Positions 51,636 through 63,966 are shown, counted from the stretch's first letter. The stretch: 64,000 nucleotides of DNA from CADEEX01 sp964577955 (GCA_964577955.1 CAZOAZ010000036.1:3283-67282), one strand, 5' to 3'. The notes: generated by a model from the sequence alone, not told the origin. A program made the numbers and translations.

Positions 51636-51759
51636 AGACACCTGCTCACGCTGGTGATCCCGTGAACCGCCCTCTGAAGTCCAGCTCGCGTAAGGGTTTA
51701 GGCGCCGCCACATCTGTTGGCAGTTAGGGCACGTGCCGATAATGATGAGGCACGGCTTC

Positions 51760-54120
51760 ATGCTCAAAGACTTCCAACGACTGCAGTCCAAAGCCCAGAT
51801 CTACATCTTGGCTGTGGTCGCTGCAGGAACACTTGCCATCTCGCACTCGGTCTATCAACTCGTCGTAAACCCAATCGGGTACCGGTGGGTCATTCTCGCC
51901 GCTCTAACCCTGTTGACCGGCTCCTTCAACGTCAAGGTCACTTCGATCAACGCCAGGATTTCCGTTTCGGAAGCCTTCGTCTTCGCGGCAGTACTGCTCT
52001 TTGGCACACCCGCAGGGACAGCGACTGTGGTGCTTGAGTGCATGGTCATTCTCCTGTGGATGAAACGGGAGAAGCGAGTACTGCACAGAGTTCTTTTCAA
52101 CATGGCTGCGCCGTCGCTGGCAGTCTGGACTGCTGGAACTGCGTTCTACTTACTATCCGGAATCCAACCCTACTCTCGAGAAATTACGCCGCTTCCACAG
52201 TTGTTTCTGCCGTTGCTAGCGTTTACGGCTCTGTACTTCCTCGTAAATAGCTGGCTGGTGGCAATCGCCGTTGGCCTTGAGAAGCACGCGCCAGTCAATC
52301 AGATTTGGCTCAAGAATTTTGCTTGGCTTGCAGTCAACTACTTCAGTGGAGCATCGCTAGCGGCATTGATCGTCACCTACACCAAAGAGCTCGACTTGAG
52401 CACTTTGGCGGTGATCATTCCGTTATTGGTCGTCTCGTACCTGACATTTCGAACGGCTATGGGCCGCGCGGAAGACAGCTACAGCCACCTCGAAGAACTA
52501 AACCGCCTGTATCTGTCGACGATCGAAACTCTCGCCATGGCGATCGACGCCAAGGACCAGATCACTCACGGCCATATTCGTCGCGTGCAAGCCTACGCCG
52601 TTGGACTCGCAAAGCGAATCGGCGTCGCGGACGAGCGACTGCTTAAGGCAATCGAAGCGGCCGCCCTCCTCCACGACATGGGCAAACTCGCGGTTCCTGA
52701 ATACATCCTCAACAAGCCGGGAAAACTCACGGCGGCCGAGTTCGAGAAGATGAAGCTCCACGCAACGGTGGGGGCGGACATCCTCTCAGCAATCGACTTT
52801 CCGTATCCAGTTGTTCCGATCGTAAGGCACCATCATGAAAACTGGGACGGCACGGGCTACCCCACCGGAATTCGTGGCACCGACATTCCAATTGGTGCGC
52901 GAATCCTTTCGGTTGTCGACTGCTTCGATGCGCTCACCTCAGATCGTCCCTACCGCACCGCATTGAGTGATGAAGCGGCAATCGATATTCTCTTGAGTCG
53001 TCGTGGTTCCATGTACGACCCCCTCGTCGTCGATACTTTTATCCGAGTACACAAGGAAATCGCACCTGAGCAACCGAACCTCCTAACGGGAAACACTGCA
53101 ATCAGAGAACTTGCGGCTCCCCTCGCTCTGCCTGAGCCAAAGGAGCAACACGCCTTCACAGAGCGAAGCACTCCGAGTGAACTTCAAGCTGTTGTTGCAC
53201 TTCAACAGGCGCTCGCCCACCCGCGCAACTTTGCAGATGTCGCCGAGCTGGTCGGAAAACACTTACGTGCCGTCGTGCCGTTTTCCGTCTCGATCCTTTA
53301 TCTCTACGACGTCGAGCGCGATCAGCTTGTGGCGCGTCATGTCACCGGCGATGACCAGGGGAAAATTCGAGAATTGCGTTTGTCCCTGGGCGAACGTCTG
53401 AGCGGTTGGGTCGCCGCGAATCGCAAAACAATTGTGAACTCCGACCCGGTATTGGATCTGGGCGAACTTGCCAAATCGTTCTCAACAGGGCTCAAGGCAA
53501 CGCTCAGTGTTCCGTTGGTTGTGGATACGGAGCTAGTGGGCGTGCTCGCACTGTACTCGTCCAATACTTCATTTTCTGACGAACATCGTCGGATCGCCGA
53601 ATCTGCGAGCCTCCATATTGCAAGGAGTCTTAAGCAAACTCCGAAGGGAGAGGAAGAACGTGATCCTCTCACGGGCCTTCCGTTGACAACGACCCTGCCT
53701 CAGCTTCTGGGAACGTTGAGTGATCGCTCCGTTTCCCTCCTCTTCGTTGACGTGGTCAAATTGAGCGAGATCAACAACGAACACGGGCGTGTCGCTGGCG
53801 ATCAGGCATTGATCCATGTCGCGGAGCGTGTCCAGCAGTGCCTCCACACGTCTGATGTTCTGTACAAGCACGCGGGAGACGAGCTCGTTGTTCTCCTTGG
53901 TACTGGAGATGCCGTGGCAACAACCGCAACCGCCAGACGCATTCGAACGGCGGTTCAACGAGATCCTGCTCTCCAAGTTAGCGGCAGGGCGATACCCATC
54001 CGAGTCAGCACCCATACCCTCTCCTTGGCTTCCAACTCTCCCTCGCTGCACGATCTGCTGAATCAGGTGCAATTGAAGGTAGAAGCCGCCTCGAACAACT
54101 CGAATGTTCGAGTGCACTAG
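51760..54120 (+). CDS. Membrane HD-GYP / GAF / degenerate GGDEF signalling protein
   Basis: A 786-residue c-di-GMP-type signalling protein. Residues about 10-235 form an eight-or-so-helix membrane sensor. The HD-GYP phosphodiesterase domain (about 253-430) has the HD pair in AALLHDMGKLAVP and HHHENWDGTGYPTGIRGTDI. A GAF domain (about 460-630) follows. A C-terminal GGDEF-like domain reads AGDEL (YKHAGDELVVLLG), so it is probably not a cyclase. GAGG lies 9 bases before ATG 51760; GTG 51733 and ATG 51742 are alternatives. It follows the exporter genes by about 120 bases, and its DNA is visibly more AT-rich than theirs. Confidence 0.88.
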   Translation: MLKDFQRLQSKAQIYILAVVAAGTLAISHSVYQLVVNPIGYRWVILAALTLLTGSFNVKVTSINARISVSEAFVFAAVLLFGTPAGTATVVLECMVILLWMKREKRVLHRVLFNMAAPSLAVWTAGTAFYLLSGIQPYSREITPLPQLFLPLLAFTALYFLVNSWLVAIAVGLEKHAPVNQIWLKNFAWLAVNYFSGASLAALIVTYTKELDLSTLAVIIPLLVVSYLTFRTAMGRAEDSYSHLEELNRLYLSTIETLAMAIDAKDQITHGHIRRVQAYAVGLAKRIGVADERLLKAIEAAALLHDMGKLAVPEYILNKPGKLTAAEFEKMKLHATVGADILSAIDFPYPVVPIVRHHHENWDGTGYPTGIRGTDIPIGARILSVVDCFDALTSDRPYRTALSDEAAIDILLSRRGSMYDPLVVDTFIRVHKEIAPEQPNLLTGNTAIRELAAPLALPEPKEQHAFTERSTPSELQAVVALQQALAHPRNFADVAELVGKHLRAVVPFSVSILYLYDVERDQLVARHVTGDDQGKIRELRLSLGERLSGWVAANRKTIVNSDPVLDLGELAKSFSTGLKATLSVPLVVDTELVGVLALYSSNTSFSDEHRRIAESASLHIARSLKQTPKGEEERDPLTGLPLTTTLPQLLGTLSDRSVSLLFVDVVKLSEINNEHGRVAGDQALIHVAERVQQCLHTSDVLYKHAGDELVVLLGTGDAVATTATARRIRTAVQRDPALQVSGRAIPIRVSTHTLSLASNSPSLHDLLNQVQLKVEAASNNSNVRVH

Positions 54121-54221
54121 TCGAAATGTGTCTGAGTTTGTAAGACAATTCCGACACTGCACAGATTCCGCAAGCGCCTGCTTCTTTGCTCTTTAAATCG
54201 AACTAGGTTTTCGCCCAGAAT

Positions 54222-54237
54222 CCTCCGCCGACGGAGG
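54222..54237 (+). promoter_or_regulatory. Hairpin sequestering the Shine-Dalgarno of the TPR/sigma-54 activator
   Basis: CCTCCG-CCGA-CGGAGG forms a perfect 6-bp stem that contains the whole GGAGG ribosome site. The GTG start follows four bases later (54242). Translation of the activator may therefore be structurally gated. Confidence 0.5.
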
Positions 54238-54241
54238 CCGC

Positions 54242-56946
<2,705 letters not shown>

Positions 56947-56950
<4 letters not shown>

Positions 56951-57960
56951 CGCCCGGTTGACGCGGCGGCCACACCGGCCTGGCCGCACTGCTCGCCCAC
57001 GGTGAAGAAGCGGCGGATCGTCGCGGCGCCGACAACGTACGGATGCGGCGCGCCCGGCTTGCGGGTCTTGAGCGCGGCCGTCTTCTCCGGCGTCTGGTCG
57101 TACTTGGTGTGGTTCGACAGGATGACGTCCACGCCCGCCTGCGCGGCGATGCCGCCAAGACGTCGCGCTGAATCGGCGTAGGCCTTGTACCAGAAGCTCG
57201 CCGGCCGCTCCGGCGTGATGTATTGCGCCGCCGATCCGCGCGCCCAGTTGAACGCCGTCCCGCCCCAGTACGCGGCGAGATGCCGCGCACTGCCGTCCTT
57301 CACCGGAATCAGCGTCGAGATCGTCCCAAGCGTATGCCCCGGCGTCACGTACATCGTCAGGGTGGTGTCGCCCAACGTCAGCTTCTGGCCGTCGACCGCG
57401 ACCACATCGCGCTTCGGCTTCGCGAAGTTCACCGTCGACCGTTCCATCAAGTCCCAGTCGGCCGCCGACATCACGACCTTCGCACCGCGGTCCTGCAGCA
57501 GCCGCGCACCGCCGACATGATCCCCGTGCGCGTGGCTGACGATGACGTACTTGATCTGTTTGGGATCGAGCCCGAGCTTGGTCAGGCCGTTGACGATCTC
57601 GTCCTCGGCCGAGTAGTCGAAGATCGCGTCCATGACGATGATGCCGTCGGAGGTGGTGACGGCCCACGCCGAGTACTCGGTCTGCCCGACGAAATAGAGG
57701 TTGTCGAACACCTTGGCCGGTTCAGCGTGCCATGTCGTCTTGTTCGAGGGCACGGCCGGCGGCGGCTGCTCGGGATTGACGACAACCGATGGGCGGACGG
57801 CGCCGCACGTCGTGTCGAAGATCGCCGTGAAATCCTTTTGCGCGGCGGCCCGCGCCGCGGCGATGTGGGTGTCAACAGTCTGAGGAGTCTGCGCGTTGGT
57901 CAGCCCGGTAAATGCGACGGCCAGGCTCAGGAACAGCGAACCGGCAGCGATGATTTTCAC
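56947..57960 (-). CDS. Secreted metallo-beta-lactamase-fold hydrolase (B3-like)
   Basis: A 337-residue exported protein. The signal peptide is MKIIAAGSLFLSLAVAFTGL, then TNAQ. The metal-binding motif SHAHGDHVGG gives His143, His145, Asp147 and His148. His209 (TPGHTLGTIS) and a late histidine (LSNHTKYD) complete the dinuclear zinc site. The H-x-H-x-D-H form and the layout resemble subclass B3 beta-lactamases and related periplasmic hydrolases. Whether it acts on beta-lactams cannot be said. It converges with the sigma-54 activator gene (4-base overlap) and lies 15 bases downstream of the XRE regulator gene on the same strand. Confidence 0.9.
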
Positions 57961-57974
57961 GCGGCCATGCTACT

Positions 57975-59420
57975 TCAAGACGACCCTTGCCCTGGCGGCG
58001 GCGCGTAGAACGAGACCCCGCGCCGGTTTTCGTCGATCGGGAAGGTGTGGTGGAGCGGCGGATGCGCGCGCTGGGCGCAGTCCATGCGCTCGCAGAGACG
58101 GCAGGACGGACCGACCGGGACGATCGCCTCGCGGCTCTGCAGGTTGAGGCCGTCGGCGTAGACCATCTCGCCGGCATAGCTGATTTCGCAACCGAGCGAG
58201 ATGGCGTACTCCGCATGCGGACCGCGGTAGCCGCCGCCTTCCTTCCGCACTGTTCGGGAGACGCCGAAGAAGATCTGCCCTTCCGGCAGCTGCGAGACCT
58301 GCGTGTGGATCACGCCCGGCGTCAGGAACGCGCCGAACACGTTCCAGCGCGGGCAGGCGCCGCTGAAGCGCGGGACGCGCAACCCCGACGCGCTGAACCG
58401 TTTGGACATGTTGCCGGCGATGTCGACGCGCAGCATGTGGAAGGGAATCCCTTCCGCGCCCGGCTTTCTGAGATTGGTCAGGCGATGGCAGGTCTGCTCG
58501 AAGCTGGACCTGAAGCGGTGGCCAAGCAGCTCGATGTCGTAGCGCTCCTTGAGCGCGGCGGCGAAGAACTCGTCGTACGGCATCAGTACAGCGCTCGCGA
58601 AGTAGTTTGCCAGCGCGATGCGGCACGAGGCGCGCGATTCGTCGCTCGTCAACTGCGGATCCTCGGCGAGCCGATCGAGCACCGGCCCCTGAGTCAGCAA
58701 CCCGGCCTGGTAGGCCAACTGAAAGTTACGGCTGCCGTGGCGCAGGAAGTCCGACAGCCACAGAATCCGCCGCTCGGGATCGTAGCGCCGCACGGCCGAA
58801 TTCATCGTCGCCGCTTCGGCAATCCGCACGTCGACGCCGGCGGTTCGCTGCAGATAGTCGGAGAGTCCGGCGAAGAGCGACTCGCTGTCGAGATGCGCTT
58901 CCCGGCGCAGCGCCTCAGCGCCTTCTTCCAGATCCGGGAAGTAGTTCATGTGGCGCTGAATGAAGTCGCTGACTTCCTCGGACGGAAAGCGCGAGAGGTG
59001 GAGCTCGGTGCTCACCGCGTCGCCCGACAGCGTTTCCGCCAGCGTCTGCATGGCGGCACGTGTCCGCAGGAACGCGTCGTAGAGGCGGATGATGCCGTGC
59101 GCGAGCGCCGGGCTGCCGACCGCAAGCTCCTTGACGTCCTGCACCATCACTTCGTCTTGATCAAAGAGCGGATCGCCGAAAACTTCGAGGAGATCGGTCA
59201 GCGTCCGCCCTTCGTGTTCGGGCGACAGCGACTTCAGATCAAGCGGCAGCGTTTCGGCGAGCTTGATCAGCAGATCCGCGCCGAAGGCGCGGCGGTTGTG
59301 TTCGATGAGATTGAGATAGCTCGGCGAGATGCCCAGCCGCCGCGCCAGCTCGGTCTGGGTGAGCCGCTGGCGCCGCCGCAGGACGCGAATCTTGCTCCCG
59401 AGGTGCGCTGTGTCCGCCAT
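57975..59420 (-). CDS. XRE-family regulator of the ScfR type (HTH + ImmA/IrrE-like)
   Basis: A 481-residue regulator. The HTH_3 DNA-binding domain is at residues about 8-65 (KIRVLRRRQRLTQTELARRL, then GISPSYLNLIEHNRR). A DUF955 (ImmA/IrrE-like) region lies around 200-300 (LANYFASAVLMPYDEFFAAA), but no HExxH is seen, so it is unlikely to be a protease. The C-terminal DUF2083-type domain ends with a cysteine cluster (SCRLCERMDCAQRAHPP). Such proteins (RamB/PrpC-regulator/ScfR) bind acyl-CoA-type effectors and control propionate/glyoxylate pathways. None of those genes is here, and the target is unknown. ATG 59420 has AGGA 8 bases upstream. Confidence 0.9.
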   Translation of the reverse strand: MADTAHLGSKIRVLRRRQRLTQTELARRLGISPSYLNLIEHNRRAFGADLLIKLAETLPLDLKSLSPEHEGRTLTDLLEVFGDPLFDQDEVMVQDVKELAVGSPALAHGIIRLYDAFLRTRAAMQTLAETLSGDAVSTELHLSRFPSEEVSDFIQRHMNYFPDLEEGAEALRREAHLDSESLFAGLSDYLQRTAGVDVRIAEAATMNSAVRRYDPERRILWLSDFLRHGSRNFQLAYQAGLLTQGPVLDRLAEDPQLTSDESRASCRIALANYFASAVLMPYDEFFAAALKERYDIELLGHRFRSSFEQTCHRLTNLRKPGAEGIPFHMLRVDIAGNMSKRFSASGLRVPRFSGACPRWNVFGAFLTPGVIHTQVSQLPEGQIFFGVSRTVRKEGGGYRGPHAEYAISLGCEISYAGEMVYADGLNLQSREAIVPVGPSCRLCERMDCAQRAHPPLHHTFPIDENRRGVSFYAPPPGQGSS

Positions 59421-59501
59421 GGCGGGCATCCTATGACGAAGCCGGCGGCGGCGGTGAAGTTAATTTCATCGCCGTCCCGGGTTGTTGCAGACCTGTGACG
59501 G

Positions 59502-60995
59502 CTAATGCGGTGTGCTGGCGGCGGCCGGCGTCACGCGGATGACGCCGACATTGCCTTCGATCGTGAGTTTCGTGCCAAACGGTTCCGACAGCTTCTGCAG
59601 ACGCTGCAGGATGCGCTGCGCGATCGCCGGCGGCGCCGTCATCGGGAGACCGCGCTTCGAGAGCGGGCCGTCCTGGCGGCCCCAGACCGGATAGACGCGA
59701 ATCTCCTGCAGCTGCCCCTTGTCGAACTTGCTGACCGCAATCGCGCTCTCGTAGTTGATCGGCTCGACGACACCGCGCGCCTCGAGGCCGCGGACGACGT
59801 TTTCCGCCTGCGTCAGATCGCCGTTGGGGCTCGGGTTGCAGTCGCAGCTCCAGTCCCACTCGCGGAAGAACTCGCCGAGGTCGTAGAAGATCGGCTTGCC
59901 CTTGTAAATTTCGATCCCGCGCAGCAGATGCGGACCATGCGCGACAAAGGCGTCCGCGCCGTTGTCGATCGACTGGTGCGCCAAGGACACGAGAAAGTCC
60001 GGCGGCCGGTCTTCGAAGAGGAACGGCTGCAGCACGGTATCGCCCTGATGCGCGTGAATGCTGGCAATCATGAAGTCGGCGTACTGCTTGCCGTTCTTGA
60101 TGCTCTTCAGCGTGTCGGCGAGGTCGCCGCGGTTCATCGTGTAGGTCAGCTCTCCCGGCTTCGTTCCGGCCTTGAATGTCGTCCCGAAGAGATCGACCTG
60201 GTTCGCCGGCTCGGCGGCCGGTGCGCCCACCGGATTCGAGGTCTCGAGCCGATGGTCGTAGACGGATTCCTTGACCTTCTTGAACGCCGCGATCTGCTCG
60301 GCGCTGACCGTGATCGCGCGCGTGACGTTGATGGCGTTCAATCCGGGGCGGCCGCCAGTGATTCCGGTGTCGTAGGTGGCCGCCAACCGCCCGCCGCCGC
60401 CCGTTTCGCTGTACATCCCGACCAGGCCGATGCGCCCCTTCGGGGTCTCGACGAACCGCGGCGCGCGCGCTTCGTTGAGATTGCGGCCCACGCCCCCGTA
60501 CGCGAGGTCCGCCTCGCGCATCAGCCGCAGGGTCTCGAAGAGCCCCTCCTGCCCCGCATCCTGGAGGTGGTTGCCGGCGCGGTTCATGAGCGTGAACCCC
60601 ATCGCCTTGAGGTCAGCCGCCACTTCCTTGGTGCCGGTCATGCTGCCGCCGAGCGGGCCAACAAACGTCTGCTCGTCGCGAATCAGCGACTCGAAGTTGC
60701 CGAACCCGACATCGGCGTCCTTGATGATCTTGATCACGCTTTGCAGCCCGGGATCGGTCGTCTGCGAGGCCGGCCGCATGATGATCACGTCGCCGACACT
60801 GGCAAGCGTGAACGGGTCGGTGATCTTCATCGCCGCGTCCTGGGTCCAGTCGCGCGCCGGCGAGCGGGCGGCGTTCGGTGCACCCGGACCGCCGCGACCC
60901 TGGGCCAGCAGCACGATGGCGCCAACGACGGTGAGGCTGCCGATCAGGACTGCCGCAGTGGACCACCGGAGGAAGACGGGTGTGGCTGTTCTCAT
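59502..60995 (-). CDS. CapA-like (poly-gamma-glutamate-type) metallophosphatase-fold protein
   Basis: A 497-residue exported or membrane-anchored protein. One N-terminal hydrophobic segment (STAAVLIGSLTVVGAIVLLA) precedes a CapA domain (PF09587 type): FTLASVGDVIIMRPA, DVGFGNFESLIRDE, NRAGNHLQDAGQEGLFETLR, IASIHAHQGDT, FVAHGPHLLRGIEIYKGKPI and FYDLGEFFREW. CapA takes part in capsule synthesis in Bacillus, but many environmental homologues stand alone, as here, and their substrate is unknown. ATG 60995 is the best start. A strong promoter and a 17-base palindromic operator candidate lie just upstream. Confidence 0.9.
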   Translation of the reverse strand: MRTATPVFLRWSTAAVLIGSLTVVGAIVLLAQGRGGPGAPNAARSPARDWTQDAAMKITDPFTLASVGDVIIMRPASQTTDPGLQSVIKIIKDADVGFGNFESLIRDEQTFVGPLGGSMTGTKEVAADLKAMGFTLMNRAGNHLQDAGQEGLFETLRLMREADLAYGGVGRNLNEARAPRFVETPKGRIGLVGMYSETGGGGRLAATYDTGITGGRPGLNAINVTRAITVSAEQIAAFKKVKESVYDHRLETSNPVGAPAAEPANQVDLFGTTFKAGTKPGELTYTMNRGDLADTLKSIKNGKQYADFMIASIHAHQGDTVLQPFLFEDRPPDFLVSLAHQSIDNGADAFVAHGPHLLRGIEIYKGKPIFYDLGEFFREWDWSCDCNPSPNGDLTQAENVVRGLEARGVVEPINYESAIAVSKFDKGQLQEIRVYPVWGRQDGPLSKRGLPMTAPPAIAQRILQRLQKLSEPFGTKLTIEGNVGVIRVTPAAASTPH

Positions 60996-61011
60996 GGGTT
61001 TCTCACCACTA

Positions 61012-61060
61012 ACCTTGTTGAACAAGGTGAGACCTTAGGCGACGGGCTGACGGCTGTCAA
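61012..61060 (-). promoter_or_regulatory. capA-like gene promoter with 17-base palindromic operator
   Basis: On the minus strand, a perfect TTGACA (61060-61055), 17 bases, then TAAGGT (61037-61032). The perfect palindrome ACCTTGTT-C-AACAAGGT (61012-61028) covers the predicted start site. It is 16 bases before the ATG. It is the clearest operator-like site in the window. Confidence 0.65.
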
Positions 61061-61101
61061 GAATTCCTGACACTGTTCGCTGCCCGGATCGAACCGCGGA
61101 T

Positions 61102-61671
61102 ATGTTACAAGCGGACGTGCCCAAATCGTCTACGCCAACCTGGGTCGCGCTCCTGCGCGGCATCAACGTGGGAGGCCGCGGCATCATCAACATGGCCGCC
61201 TTGAAGGCGTGCTTCGAGAAACTCGGCTTTGAGAACGTTCGGACGTTGATCAACAGCGGCAACGTCATTTTCCAAACGCCGTCGGGTCCCGCGGCTCGGT
61301 TGGGACAAACCATCGAGGCAGGCATCAGGAAACACTGCAAGATGGACATCCGGGTGACCGTCCGGAGTCAAAAAGAGCTGGCGGCGATCTGCAAGAAGAT
61401 TCCCGCGGCATGGGTCACGGACACGATCACTCGAACCGATGTGATGTTCCTCTGGCCAGAAGTCGATCGCCCACAGATCCTGGCGGAGATCCCCACCAAT
61501 CCCGCCGTCGATCGTTTGATCTATGTCAAAGGCGCGGTGATCTGGAACGTCGACCGGAAAGACTACACGCGCAGCAAGGTGCCGAAGATGATCGGGTCTG
61601 TGTTCTACAAGAACATGACGGCGCGGAACGCCAACACGACAAGAAAACTGCTGGCGTTGATGAACCCGTAG
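61102..61671 (+). CDS. DUF1697-family protein
   Basis: A 189-residue protein of a conserved family with no established function. The diagnostic start TWVALLRGINVGGRGIINMA, then LKACFEKLGFENVRTLINSG and NVIFQTPSG, is complete. VIWNVDRKDYTRSKVPKMIG is the usual C-terminal motif. No operon partner. ATG 61102 has no obvious ribosome site; GTG 61117 is an alternative start that would remove five residues. Confidence 0.92.
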   Translation: MLQADVPKSSTPTWVALLRGINVGGRGIINMAALKACFEKLGFENVRTLINSGNVIFQTPSGPAARLGQTIEAGIRKHCKMDIRVTVRSQKELAAICKKIPAAWVTDTITRTDVMFLWPEVDRPQILAEIPTNPAVDRLIYVKGAVIWNVDRKDYTRSKVPKMIGSVFYKNMTARNANTTRKLLALMNP

Positions 61672-61778
61672 CGCGCCGGCAGCCTAGAGGACGACGTTGC
61701 GGCGGAGTTCGTCCTCGTAGGTGTCGAAGCGCTTCGAAGGCTTCGCGCAAGAACAACCGCGTGGTGTACCGGCCGCGA

Positions 61779-62504
61779 TCAGCGCGACGGTTGCCGAAAT
61801 ACGCGGTCGTCGATGGTTTCGTTGTAGCGAATCGTCGCGGCGGTATAGGTAATCGTTGGACCTGGCGTCACGATGCGCTCTCTGAAAGGCGTGAGAACGC
61901 CGTCCGCCCGACGGTAGTCCTCGAAGTAGGTGGTCACGGTCCGATTTCGGGCCGTCGTCGATTCCAGGCGCACGAGAAGGCCACTGCTTTGATCGAACCA
62001 CCAGCGCTCGATGTGATCGGAGAATTCGCAGCGGATGACATCGACGCTGGTCGTGGCCGCGGGTGCGAGGCTCGTGGCATCGCACGTGGTTCCGAGGCGC
62101 GTGGCGCGAAAGAGATCGCTATTCCTCGCCAGGTCCGCGAGCTCCGCGCCGGTCAGGGCTCGCAGCCCCGTGCCGATGAAATTCTTGTCCCAGCCACTGC
62201 GTCCGTCGTAGCCCCTGCCGGACCCAGCCGCTTCGTCGATGCTCCGGCGTCCGATGATGGTGGCCCGCTGATTGGGGCGGCGCACATAGATGACATACGG
62301 TTCGTTGAGGCCGCGGCCGTTGTCGAAGGTCCCGTGGTTGACCTGGGTCGTCACAGCGGCCAGCGCCGATGCTCCGCCGAGTGCCTGCACGTAACGTTCG
62401 ACGACGGCTGCGACGGCGGGGTCGAGCGCTGGGCTGAGCACCGCGTGCGCGGTGACTCGAGAGGGTGCCAGAAACAGCGAGAGCCAAAGCAGTAGGTGTG
62501 TCAT
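61779..62504 (-). CDS. Secreted protein resembling outer-membrane lipoprotein-sorting domain proteins
   Basis: A 241-residue exported protein with a signal peptide (MTHLLLWLSLFLAPSRVTA). The mature part begins with AAVVERYVQALGGASALAAV, common in a family of secreted beta-rich proteins distantly related to LolA-like folds. It continues with strands such as IERWWFDQSSGLLVRLESTT and TVTTYFEDYRRADGVLTPFR, which resemble the sequence of those proteins. Function unknown. It lies 84 bases downstream of the AraC-type regulator gene on the same strand. Confidence 0.8.
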   Translation of the reverse strand: MTHLLLWLSLFLAPSRVTAHAVLSPALDPAVAAVVERYVQALGGASALAAVTTQVNHGTFDNGRGLNEPYVIYVRRPNQRATIIGRRSIDEAAGSGRGYDGRSGWDKNFIGTGLRALTGAELADLARNSDLFRATRLGTTCDATSLAPAATTSVDVIRCEFSDHIERWWFDQSSGLLVRLESTTARNRTVTTYFEDYRRADGVLTPFRERIVTPGPTITYTAATIRYNETIDDRVFRQPSR

Positions 62505-62588
62505 CCCGCCTTTGGACGTCGGCGCCGGGCAAACGTTGACGCGAGGGAGGCTTCGGTTGTGCGAACTTATGATTCCGCACAGATTCGG

Positions 62589-63635
62589 TCAGGCTTTTCT
62601 GCGAAACGCGCGCGGCGTGGCCCCCGCATGTCGTTTGAAGGCGGCGTTGAAGGCCGAGCGCGACGTAAAGCCGACGGCTTCGGCGACCTCGTGAACCGGG
62701 CGGTGGGCATGAGCGGGGTCCGACAGCATCGCCCGGGCGGCCTCGACCCGAAAGCGGTTCACCAGTTCCGGCACGGTCGTGCCGCAGCGCGCGTTGACGA
62801 CCGCGGACAGGAAGTGCGGTGTGGTGCCGACAGCGGCGGCGAGCTTCTCCAGCGTGAGATCGCGCGACCGGTAGAGATGCTCGTCGCGAAGCTGGTGAAG
62901 GACGCGCTCAAGGCAGTCGGTCTCCTCCTGTGACACCGGCGGCGGTGCGTGTCGAGGGCGGCGCCTGACCGTGAGCGGCGTGGCGAGTCCGGCCACAATC
63001 ACCGTGGCCAGGGCCATGGTGCTGATCGCCATTGCGTATGGCGCAGTGGCTGCGTTGTAGGCGACGACAAACCGGAACGCCGCAGCGATCCACACGATCA
63101 ATCCCGCACCGGCCAGTCTGCGGGACCAGAGAAAGACCTCCGACGAAGCCGGAATCGATCGTGAGAGGCGCCACGATGCGAGGACGTAGGCGCCAAGGTG
63201 CGAGAGGAGCAGCGCTTGCCGGATCCGCCACGCCGCTGGATAGCGTTCGATGGCGGCGGCCATGAGGGCTCGCTTGGTCGCAGCGTCCGAGACGTAGAAG
63301 GGCAGCAGCAGCGCGAGCGCGAGGCACGGGACGATGACGTGCGGCCAGAGCCTTCCGGAGGCGGTCGTGCCGACGCGCGCCCTCGTGTGGAGGTAGAGGA
63401 ACGGTCCGATGGCAAAGGCGAGCGGGACGTGGAGTTGCGCGAGGTGCGGCGACTCGAGAATCGCGCCGGTGGCCAGGCCGACGTTGGCCGCCATCTGCGC
63501 CGCCAGTGCCGCCATGAGGGCCGCGAGCCAGAGCCCCCGGTCGGGGGCGTGACGGAAGCGCACGGCAGACGACGCACCGACGAGCAGGGCCAGCCCCAGG
63601 CCGAAGAGTGCCAATACGACTGCCATCGAAGTCAT
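62589..63635 (-). CDS. Membrane-anchored AraC-family regulator
   Basis: A 348-residue regulator with about seven N-terminal transmembrane helices (residues 1-220, for example VVLALFGLGLALLVGASSAV and VIVPCLALALLLPFYVSDAA) and a C-terminal AraC-type double HTH (about 240-348: LTLEKLAAAVGTTPHFLSAV, then VAEAVGFTSRSAFNAAFKRH and GATPRAFRRKA). Membrane-bound AraC proteins of this build are frequent in Bacteroidetes and Acidobacteria. The signal and targets are unknown; the adjacent secreted-protein gene may be regulated. ATG 63635; ATG 63626 is an alternative. Confidence 0.9.
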   Translation of the reverse strand: MTSMAVVLALFGLGLALLVGASSAVRFRHAPDRGLWLAALMAALAAQMAANVGLATGAILESPHLAQLHVPLAFAIGPFLYLHTRARVGTTASGRLWPHVIVPCLALALLLPFYVSDAATKRALMAAAIERYPAAWRIRQALLLSHLGAYVLASWRLSRSIPASSEVFLWSRRLAGAGLIVWIAAAFRFVVAYNAATAPYAMAISTMALATVIVAGLATPLTVRRRPRHAPPPVSQEETDCLERVLHQLRDEHLYRSRDLTLEKLAAAVGTTPHFLSAVVNARCGTTVPELVNRFRVEAARAMLSDPAHAHRPVHEVAEAVGFTSRSAFNAAFKRHAGATPRAFRRKA

Positions 63636-63966
63636 CCGGCCGTTCTCGTTCGGAACGGATGATACCGGTTTGTCAGCCGGTAGGCGTCTTTGGGGGCCGG
63701 GGGCTCAACGCGGAACGCCGAGAGCACCGGCGTGTAGCGTGAGGTTGCCGAGGCGAGCGAAGCGAGCCTGCAAAATGGCGAGGATTCGAGCTGAGTTCCG
63801 CCTCCGCGAAGACGCTACGGCGGACAGGCGCGAGGCGCAGTGGGATTCGGTCTTTGCACCGAGGCGAAGCCGGAGGTGAAGACAGGTGGGATTCGAGCCG
63901 AGTCGCGGCGAGAGCCGCGCGCCGGCCTGAAAACCAATCACTCCAGCCAAATCCGCAAAGCGGATT
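63636..63966. other. 331-base gap with tRNA-like repeat debris
   Basis: No convincing gene was found. The segment contains two diverged copies (about 63744-63805 and 63859-63918) sharing CCGAGGCGA, GAAGC, GGATTCGAGC and GAGT. It also holds a third GTGGGATTCG fragment near 63839. These resemble the T-arm/3' end of the tRNA-Ser that follows. The stem-loop 63946-63970 is described separately. Confidence 0.55.

Noticed and set aside
53650..54120. Active diguanylate cyclase
   Set aside because: The GGDEF site reads AGDEL; with the first Gly replaced and weak surrounding motifs, catalysis is unlikely.
63884..63905. Additional tRNA gene with T arm GTGGGATTCGAGCC
   Set aside because: No pairing acceptor, D or anticodon arms could be assembled; it appears to be a decayed fragment.
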